From Chelydra serpentina (taxonomy: Eukaryota > Chordata > Testudines > Chelydridae), in contig JBAIAC010000006.1 in the NCBI GenBank assembly GCA_037349315.1, positions 55,362,501 through 55,426,500 on the forward strand: DNA of 64,000 nucleotides. The letters are read 5' to 3'. The position numbers and the translations under genes were made by a program. Shown here piece after piece: positions 57,079 through 64,000 of this stretch (position 1 is its first letter; each line of letters begins with the position of its first letter). A model generated the notes under the pieces. It ran no database searches. It worked only from the letters and a program-made list of their open reading frames with translations, and was not told the DNA's origin.

Positions 57079-58536
57079 CGGTGCACACTTTAATGCTGGC
57101 TTCCGCAACAAAGACACTAACGATTTGGCGTCCTCGTTAGATTCTTCTGCGACTGTAGCACACAAAGCAGGACTAAAATCCTGGCCCTACTGCTGGGAAT
57201 TATGGCACTTAGCTCATATTAGTACCTAATGCTGCCAAGAGTCATATAGGGTCAGATTCACTCCACGAGAAATTTTCTCTTCCCTGGGCCAGAGCTGCTG
57301 CACTCTGTGGGGCTCTCACACACACATCCTTGGGAACAGCAGGCAGGCTGTGAAAGGGTATATATAGCTTGGGGGTTCTTTTGACATGTAGGGCACTCAC
57401 CCACCTAAGGCATACCTCCCCATCTACACTGCTATTTGTGCTCATGCTAGTTGGGTGTGCAGTGTCTGTACTCTACACACCACCCTAAGTGTAGACATAC
57501 CTTTAGCTCATGACTTATAAGCTGAAATGCACAACAGTCATCAAGACAGGCCTTTTACACATAAATCTATTCACGGCGTATTCAAATTTCATTCCACTGA
57601 GAATAAAGCTGGAGTGGGGCTGAGGAAGAATAGACAGACAATGGGTGAAAAACATGCAAAAGGAATCCAATTTGGTAGCTTTGGGGGGTTAAATTGAATA
57701 GATATCATTAAAGGCAGAGTAGCCAAACAGAAATTCTCAGGTGTATCTTCCTGTATCCTTCATATTCTTCATGTTCCTTCTGGCAGTCTCAAGGAATTCT
57801 CTGCTCTTTTCCTGGGCAGACATTGAATGTGACTGCCTGTGTGCATGGTCAATGGCCTAAAGAGGCTGTGGCACAAAAGATCCTTTGTGGTACAATTGTG
57901 GTCAAAGTAAATCATTTGACCAGCTGAAAATAAGGCACCATCTCTCTTGCCCACACCTTTTCGGTCAGTAGGAAAGCCCTCTCAGAACCCTGTTACATGT
58001 GAATTGGCACTAAATTACAGTGAGCTTAGTTATTACAAGCAGATGAACACAAAATAAGCATTTTATGCATCCCATTATTGCAATTAATTTAAAAGATGTT
58101 AAACATGTCCAGCCACTTATTGCAAATTGTTGCCCTGAATACATTTGTATAAATATCTTAGCCCGAAGAAATTATAAACTCTTTCTAAGGTAGATCTCCA
58201 TTGCTCCATCCCACACCTTTGTTGTACTACCACCACATACTTTGGTTTCAACTAAATGGATACATGTGGGACAATGTTTCTACATAACTTGTAACAAGAA
58301 ACAAGCTTCAGTTTTCACCTACCATATGTAATATTTCTTTCTTAACAGTCAGATTAATCATTTCTGTGATTTACCTAAAGTGGTCTACAAGCTGCCAGTC
58401 AACTCTGCTTCTTTAGCCATCCCATTCAATTTCAGTAGAGTTCCCTTTAACAATTTGTTATTCTACTGGATGTTCCTGTCAGTTAATAGGCTGCTTGCAA
58501 GTTCCAGTTCTTTATGTCAGACTCTCAGTTCGTCAC
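57079..58536. other. Unassigned sequence with a MITE remnant
   Basis: CTAAGTGTAGACATACCTTTA at 57485-57504 is the right end of a Harbinger-like MITE whose body is not recognisable. The rest shows no feature. Confidence 0.4.
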
Positions 58537-58935
58537 TTCATGGATTTTCAGGCCAGAAAAAACTATTAGATTACCTAGTCAGACCTGCTGTATAACACCT
58601 GCCATAGAATTTCATCCAGTTACTCCCTGTATTGAGCCCAATAACTGAAGCGTCTCGTCCAGAACGGCATCCAGTCTTGATCTGAATACTTCAGAAGATT
58701 GACCAGTTCCCTTGGTATTTTGTTCCAATGGTTAGTCAACCACAATATTAAGAACATAAGAACATAAGAAAGGCCGTACTGGGTCAGACCAAAGGCCCAT
58801 CCAGCCCAGTATCCTGTCTATTTCAAAGAAATATTAAAACATTTCTTTGAATTTGTCTGTCTTTAAGCTCCAGCCACTCGTTCTTGGTATGCCCTTCTCT
58901 GCTACATTTCAGCCCTTTAATACCTGGAATAATCT
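58537..58935 (-). mobile_element. Old CR1 3' end, split by a second tail
   Basis: The + strand reads TCATGGATTTTCAGGCCAGA, AGACCTGCTGTATAACACC, TTGTTCCAATGGTTAGTCAA, and after an insertion resumes with TGAATTTGTCTGTCTTTAAG and CCAGCCACTCGTTCTTGG. This is the reverse strand of a CR1 subfamily 3' region, the same type as 18307-18455. The insertion at 58748-58845 divides it. Confidence 0.75.
58748..58825 (-). mobile_element. CR1-type tail (AAGAACATAAGAA) nested in an older CR1
   Basis: TTAAGAACATAAGAACATAA, GCCGTACTGGGTCAGACC and CAGCCCAGTATCCTGTCT give the 3' terminus of the CR1 subfamily also present at 8287, with the terminal octamer-like AAGAACAT duplicated. Only the last 80 bases were inserted. 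Confidence 0.85.
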
Positions 58936-59680
58936 GTGGGTTCTGCATTAAATGCTTAACTTTGAGCCAATCTTTGCCAGGGCAGGAAGGTAACCATCAA
59001 AAGGTGCAGTCTTTGGGATCAGTCAAACATTCAAAAGTTTGGATGCTGCCTAGATTACTCAGCCCATCTGAGTTTACAGCAATGAATGGGAATCTCACAA
59101 GAACAAACTTTTGCATACGATTTATACTCATGCTGCTAGTTACAACCATAGACGCTCTGACAAGTTTCATTATGGTAGCACCTAGAGGCCCCATTGTGCT
59201 AGCCACTGTACACATGCAGAACAAGATGTTACCTGCCCCAAAATGTTTACACTCTAACCACCTTTTGGGGTGGGGGGGAGCAGAGGGAGGGACATCCTGT
59301 TCCAAGTGGAAACCAGAAGTGGGAGAATTTATCTATATATTTTAGAACTGTAAAGGTTCAATTTTCATTTGGTTCTTAAAATGCTTGGCGGTTCTTTCTT
59401 AAAAAAAAAAATTGCCCATCCTTAGTGCTCATATTGCTGCATAAGATATATAAATTATCTTATAATGTCTTATAATGCACAAACTACCTCTTACCATCAC
59501 ACCTTGTTAAAGTCAGGTTTCTTGTTCTTTATTTTTTGTCTTCTGTTTTATCAGGCTTAATCATACAGGTAATAATTTCTTTCTAGAACTAGAACATGTA
59601 AACGGAAAAATAAACTTTCAGAGTTAAGTAAGGAAGATTATAACTATGGGATGTTAAAAAATCCATTCACCAAAATAATT
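58936..59680. other. Unassigned sequence
   Basis: An open frame at 58884-59345 partly covers the old CR1 and is not a recognised gene; nothing else is seen. Confidence 0.4.
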
Positions 59681-59688
59681 ACCTAAGC

Positions 59689-60423
59689 CAGTGGTTTTCA
59701 AACTGTGGGTCGTGACCCAGTATTGGGTCGCGGAATGCAAGGCACTGGATCGTGGCGGCTCTGGTCAGCACCACCGACCAGGCTGTTAAAAGTCCCATCC
59801 ATCAGCGGTGCTGCCCAGCTAAGGCGGGCTAGTCCTTATTTGTTATGACACCACCCTGCGCCCCGGAAGCGGCCAGCAGCAGGTCCGCATGCTGCCCCCC
59901 ACCCTGAGCACTGGAGTTGGGGGAGGGGCAGTGCCTGCAGGCGAGAGTCTCCACCTAGGAGCTGGGCCTACTGCTGGCCACTTCTGGGGTGCAGCGTGGT
60001 CCACGGTGCCAGGACAGGCAGGAAGCCTGCCTTAACACCCCCACTGCGCCGCTGACCGGGAGCTGCCCAGGGTAAGCCTGTTTCCCAATCCCCTGCCCCA
60101 GCCCTGAGCACCCCCAAACCTGGATCCCGCTCCTGCACCCCAAACCCCGCATCCCTGGCACCACCTCAGAGCCTACACCCCCAGCCCAGAGCCCTGACCC
60201 CCTCCCGCACCCCAGTGCCCCTGCCCCAGCCTAGAGCCCCCTGCAACACCCTGAACCCCTCATTCCCAGCCCCTCCCTGCAGCCCTCACCCCCACACCCG
60301 TAACTTCTGCCCCAACCCTGAGCCCCTCCCATACCTCAAACCCCTCATCCCCAGCTGTGTTGAGTCACAGCCATCAACAATTTTCTTCAAGTGGGTTGCC
60401 AGAAAAAAGTTTGAAAACCACTG
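59689..60423. mobile_element. Non-autonomous hAT element with perfect target duplication
   Basis: Terminal inverted repeats CAGTGGTTTTCAAACTGTGG and AGTTTGAAAACCACTG bound 735 bases, flanked by ACCTAAGC at 59681-59688 and 60424-60431, a perfect 8-base duplication. The right half is a C-rich array of CCCTGAGCCCCTCCC-like units, and no transposase is encoded. Confidence 0.95.
60060..60360 (+). repeat. C-rich degenerate minisatellite inside the hAT
   Basis: Repeated variants of CCCCAGCCCTGAGC, CCCTCCCGCACCCC and AACCCCTCATCCCC recur at roughly 40-55 base spacing. It explains the proline-rich frames here. Confidence 0.7.
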
Positions 60424-60431
60424 ACCTAAGC

Positions 60432-61540
60432 CACTGAAACTCTCAAGGTTTCTGACTGGGGGCTTTAAATAAAGGGTCAGCCCAAAAGTTATGTTAGTGT
60501 GTATAAACAGGAAGTTACTGAATTCATTTGGAAATTTACAATTCCATTATTCTGTTTCTGGTTCAAACCAAAATTTTCTTCCCAAACCTCTCCACATTCT
60601 GACTCTCACTCTGTAACGTGACTGAAAACTTTACAAATATAAAACGTATTTTACAAAAGAGAATGGCAAGGGAATGTTCCACTGGACCATTCACTATGCA
60701 TAAAAAAGAAAGACTGTGAGAAGAGTGATATCTGAAGTTCTGGCAGAGCAGAATTGCCACATGGGCTTGAATAGCAATCCTCATAACCTGGGAGTTGAAT
60801 TCTTAAGGGATCTCTGAAAGGAAATTATTTCTCAAGGGTTTTTTTGTTTGTTTCTCTAGTTCTTGCATCATCCAAATCAGAGATTTTCTTCAGTCTGATC
60901 GCTCTTTCAAAAAAAGAAGAGGCTAAACTGCTCTGGGGAATGGAAAAGCCTAATTATTCTTTCAAACTCTGCTCACAGAGATGAAGAAATGCAAGAAAAA
61001 GGAGAATTCAACTTGTAGGGCTGTTTTTGCAGTTCAGAAATTTGAGATTTTTAGCTGCAATGAGGAACAGATTTCTGAAACTACAGAGAAAAAGAAATTC
61101 CTTTTCACTTCATAGTATGCACAATGCTGGGGGGGGGTGGGGCGTGGTGCTAGCATCTACAAGTGTGTGAGACCAAATAGAGCTTTCCTCTGTAAACAAA
61201 ACTAAGCACAAAAGTTTGGGTTTTTTTAAAAACTAACTTCTCTCACCCTTAATCATAACATCCATTCACCTTATTGAGAACTACACAGAACTCATGAGTC
61301 CAGCTAGTAGAGGCTAAAACCAAATCCTATGTAAAAATCAATGGAACCATTCTTATTGACTTCTGTAGTAATTGGCTTGAGCCCTAAGTGAAGTACCTTA
61401 ACAATGAGCAATTATAGATTGTCTTTAATTTGGATAGCAAAGGATAATGTGTCCTATGCTAGTCCTACTTACGTAATTTTCCCATCATACACAATCAGGA
61501 ACAGATAGGCAAAATCTCAGGATTAACATCAACAAATAAC
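60432..61540. other. Unassigned sequence
   Basis: AT-rich DNA with no recognised element; a G-rich run (GCTGGGGGGGGGTGGGG) lies near 61128. A decayed dispersed motif (AATCAATGGAACCATTCTTATT) lies near 61337. Confidence 0.4.
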
Positions 61541-61553
61541 CTTATGTTAATAT

Positions 61554-61750
61554 CAGAGGGGTAGCTGTGTTAGTCTGGATCTGTAGAAGGGACAGAGTCC
61601 TGTGGCACCTTATAGACCTAATACACTAACAGACGTACTGGAGCATAAGCTTTCGTCAGATGCATCCGACGAAGTGGGTATTCACCCACGAAAGCTTATG
61701 CTCCAATACGTCTGTTAGTCTATAAGGTGCCACAGGACTCTTTGTCGCTT
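61554..61750 (+). mobile_element. Hairpin retroposon with perfect 13-base target duplication
   Basis: The insert is flanked by perfect CTTATGTTAATAT at 61541-61553 and 61751-61763, so it arrived as a retroposed copy. It begins CAGAGGGGTAGCTGTGTTAG. Two arms of about 60 bases (left GAGTCCTGTGGCACCTTATA near 61595, ending GCATAAGCTTTCGT; right ACGAAAGCTTATGCTCC, ending GGTGCCACAGGACTC) fold onto each other around a loop holding GACGAAGTGGGTATTCACCC. This family is abundant in sauropsids. Inverted copies and this kind of duplication would suit a Penelope-like element, but I cannot prove it. Confidence 0.88.
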
Positions 61751-61763
61751 CTTATGTTAATAT

Positions 61764-62461
61764 GCGATCAATAAGCACCCATGGCAGGATTCTTTGGTCA
61801 CTAAATTTACTCTGTGCTGCTTAAGCAAAGTTTCCCTACATCAGCTGCTTCCAAGTGCTGACATCAGTGGGAGAAGGAGGCATATTGGAGGTCATGTTGA
61901 AGGCATGGTGCAGCTGGACTCCAGTATGCATAACTATGGAGTTTCGTTAGAGTAGACCCCCTGAGTCTCTAATTTCCACCTCGGCCAAGTGGCCAAGGAT
62001 CAAAGTTCTGTGGCCAGCTCACTGCAACTGTCGCTGCCCACTGTATCTGAGCTCAGATGTACCAGAAAATTGCCTGTCTAGTGTCAAATGAGTAGTTATT
62101 GCCTGAAAACCTATTTCTGTTTTAATTGCTGATAAAATGTCAATGGCATTTTAGAAAATTGGAGTTTAGAAAAATGATATTTTAGAAAAGTTAGAAGATT
62201 AAATGTTCTCAGTAAGCACGCTGCTTGAGCCATTCTGATGTAAATTGTTGTTTTGTACAGCTTTAATTGTAGATGGAATGTTATCAGGCCAGATTGTTGT
62301 CTAGAAGTCAATGAAGTTATGCCAATTTATACCAGCTGAGGATTTAGACTCTGCTGTTTAAGAGACAAAACTTACAATTTTTGGCATATACCATTTGGTG
62401 TACCCAGTCAGTGATGGAATAAAATGTCTGTGTTGTATAGTAATTATTGACAAATTGTCTA
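61764..62461. other. Unassigned sequence
   Basis: No gene or element recognised. Confidence 0.4.
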
Positions 62462-63515
62462 GAATCATAGAATCTTAGAAATGTAGGGCTGGAAGGGACC
62501 TCAAGAGGTCATCTAGTTCAGCCCCCTTCCTTGCAATATACTCAGACCATCCCTGACAGGTGTTTGTCTAACCTGTTCTTAAAAGCCTCTAATGACAGCA
62601 ATTCCACAACCTCCCTTGGAAGCTTATTCCAGAATTTAACTAGCCTTATAGTTAGAAAGTTTTCCCTAATATCTAACCTAAATGTCCCTTGCTGCAGATT
62701 AAGCCCATTACTTCTTGTCCTACCATCAGTGCAGATGGAGAACAATTGATCACCATCCTCTTTATAAGAACCCTTAATATATTTGAAGACTGTTATCAAT
62801 AATCCCCTCATTTTTCTTTTCTCAAGACTAAACTTAATCAGTTCTTTTGACCTTTCCTTATAGATCAGGTTTTCTTCACTCTTTATCATTTTTGTTACTC
62901 TCCTCTTGACTCTCTCCAATTTGTCCATATCTTTCTTAAAGTGTGACACCCAGACCACATATGGTTTTCCAGCTGAGTCTTAATGAGTGCAGAGTAGAAT
63001 GGGACAATTATCTCCCCTTGGTCTCACAGAACCTCTATTAATACAACCCAGAATGTTAGCCTTTTTCACATCTGCATCACATTGCTGACTCATATTCAAT
63101 TTGTGATCCACTGTAATTCCCCAGATTCATTTTCAGCAGCAGTACCAGTGGTAGTACCACCTAGCCAGTTATTCCCCATTTTGTAGTTGTGCATTTGATT
63201 TTTCCAGTGAAGTACTTTGAACATATCTTTATTGAATTTCATTTTTGACTTCAGAACAATTCCCCAATTTGTCAAGGTCCTTTCGAATTCTAATCCCATC
63301 ATCCAAAATTCTTGCAACCCCTCCCAGCTTGTTGTCATCAGCAAATTTTATAGGCATACTCTCCACTCTATTATCCAAGTAGAGAAAATATTATATAGCA
63401 CCAGACTCAGGACAGACTAACTAGATGTGTCCTCCAAGTTTGACAGCAAACCATTAATAACTACTCTTTGAGTACATTCTTTCAACCAGTTTTGCATCCA
63501 CCTTATAGTTATTTG
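62462..63515 (-). mobile_element. CR1 LINE 3' half
   Basis: The + strand begins AGAATCATAGAATCTTAGAA, the CR1 terminus. Reverse translation of 62542-62958 is open and carries LERVKRRVTKMIKSEEN, DGRTRSNGLNLQQGTFRLD and LVKFWNKLPREVVE. Upstream parts up to 63515 show decayed RT (63096-63344) with shifts. It is 5'-truncated within the RT. Confidence 0.92.
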
Positions 63516-63532
63516 GAGGACAGGATTAGAAT

Positions 63533-64000
63533 TCAAAACGATCTGGTTACAGCTGCCTCTGGATGGCAGTGTGGAGGTGTTTGCTGCTTGGCAGCTCTGC
63601 AGGCCTGAGTTGGAGAGCTGCTGGGTCTTACGTTATCCCCCCATGACACCTCAGAGGTGCCCTCTGCCGACCTGGGTTTGGCTGGATAGGCTGCATGGAA
63701 GGCTGCTATGAGATCAGGGGTATGGAATTGGGATGCTGACTCCAAGGATTGCGCTTCAGGGCCATTGCCCAGAAGTCTACAAGGTACAAAAGGGAACTGT
63801 GTTTGACTTTTCAAGTCCAGTAGTAGCTCATGGACCTCATACTCATCACGTCCTTGGAGCAACACTGGAAGGGGAGGTGGTTGAGCCCAGTGAGCGAAAG
63901 GGTAATCAATGAAGGGTTTTAGCAAGGATATGTGAAACACTGGGTGTATTCTGAGGATCTGGATAACTGAAACCTCATAGTCACTTGACTGATTATCTGG
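63533..64000 (-). pseudogene. Ty3/gypsy integrase C-terminus and chromodomain
   Basis: On the reverse strand the frame is open from the window edge to a stop near 63533. It contains IHPVFHISLLKPF, the conserved end of the integrase, then PPPLPVLLQGRDEYEVHELL and LESASQFHTPDLIAAFH, the layout of the chromodomain of vertebrate Ty3/gypsy (chromovirus) Pol. Here the domain is diverged at its middle (FVPCRLLGNGPEAQ for the usual YLVxWxGxGPEExSW), so the aromatic cage may be lost. The protein continues beyond the window. It abuts the CR1 at 63515. Confidence 0.85.

Noticed and set aside
58884..59345. A 153-residue frame as a gene
   Set aside because: Its first part is the reverse of an old CR1 tail and the remainder has no recognisable motif.
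1..64000. CRISPR arrays, operons or bacterial defence systems
   Set aside because: The window is vertebrate nuclear DNA; tandem repeats here are minisatellites and microsatellites without regular spacers.

Overview
This is a repeat-dense, non-coding window of a vertebrate nuclear genome, most likely a turtle. The evidence is the combination of many CR1 LINE copies, a tRNA-derived SINE with a CR1 3' tail, DIRS-type retrotransposon remnants, an RTE LINE, turtle-type LTRs and hAT and PIF/Harbinger-type DNA elements with GC-rich interiors. The species call rests on recalled family resemblance, since no search could be run. I could not recognise any exon of a conserved host gene; all protein-like sequence belongs to transposable elements and nearly all of it is broken.

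Layout. 0.6-2.0 kb: a small hAT element with a perfect target duplication, next to a reverse-strand CR1. 4.1 kb: an ancient MIR-like SINE. 5.5-8.2 kb: a long forward CR1 with endonuclease and reverse-transcriptase remnants, followed by a reverse-strand CR1 of another subfamily (8.3-10 kb). 11-15 kb: small DNA elements, a hAT copy with an internal GC minisatellite, an inverted tRNA-like repeat and a solo LTR. 15.3-19.8 kb: a DIRS-like element invaded by an LTR (itself invaded by a hAT) and by two CR1 tails. 20.3-22.8 kb: a palindromic MITE, a reverse-strand RTE LINE and a solo LTR. 25.6-29.5 kb: a CR1 containing a second CR1, then an internally deleted LINE of another clade. 31.8-33.6 kb: a hAT element, a short palindromic retroposon with a 13-base target duplication, and a CR1 tail. 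35.6-36.1 kb: a reverse-strand CR1.

36.7-43 kb is the most informative block. Convergent remnants of the two proteins of an autonomous PIF/Harbinger element lie here: a transposase fragment on the + strand and a two-exon Myb/SANT-like gene on the - strand. The block has been invaded by two solo LTRs and a hAT MITE. 43-50 kb is AT-rich and relatively poor in repeats. 51.5-55.4 kb is a second DIRS-like element carrying two LTR insertions. 56-64 kb holds hAT and Harbinger-like elements, nested old CR1 tails, a long hairpin retroposon with a perfect 13-base duplication, a reverse-strand CR1 and, at the right edge, the C-terminal integrase/chromodomain end of a Ty3/gypsy element.

Nothing here looks like an operon or functional gene system. 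The value of the window is its record of nested insertions, which gives relative ages, and the decayed two-gene Harbinger element. Long stretches without an assignment are listed explicitly.
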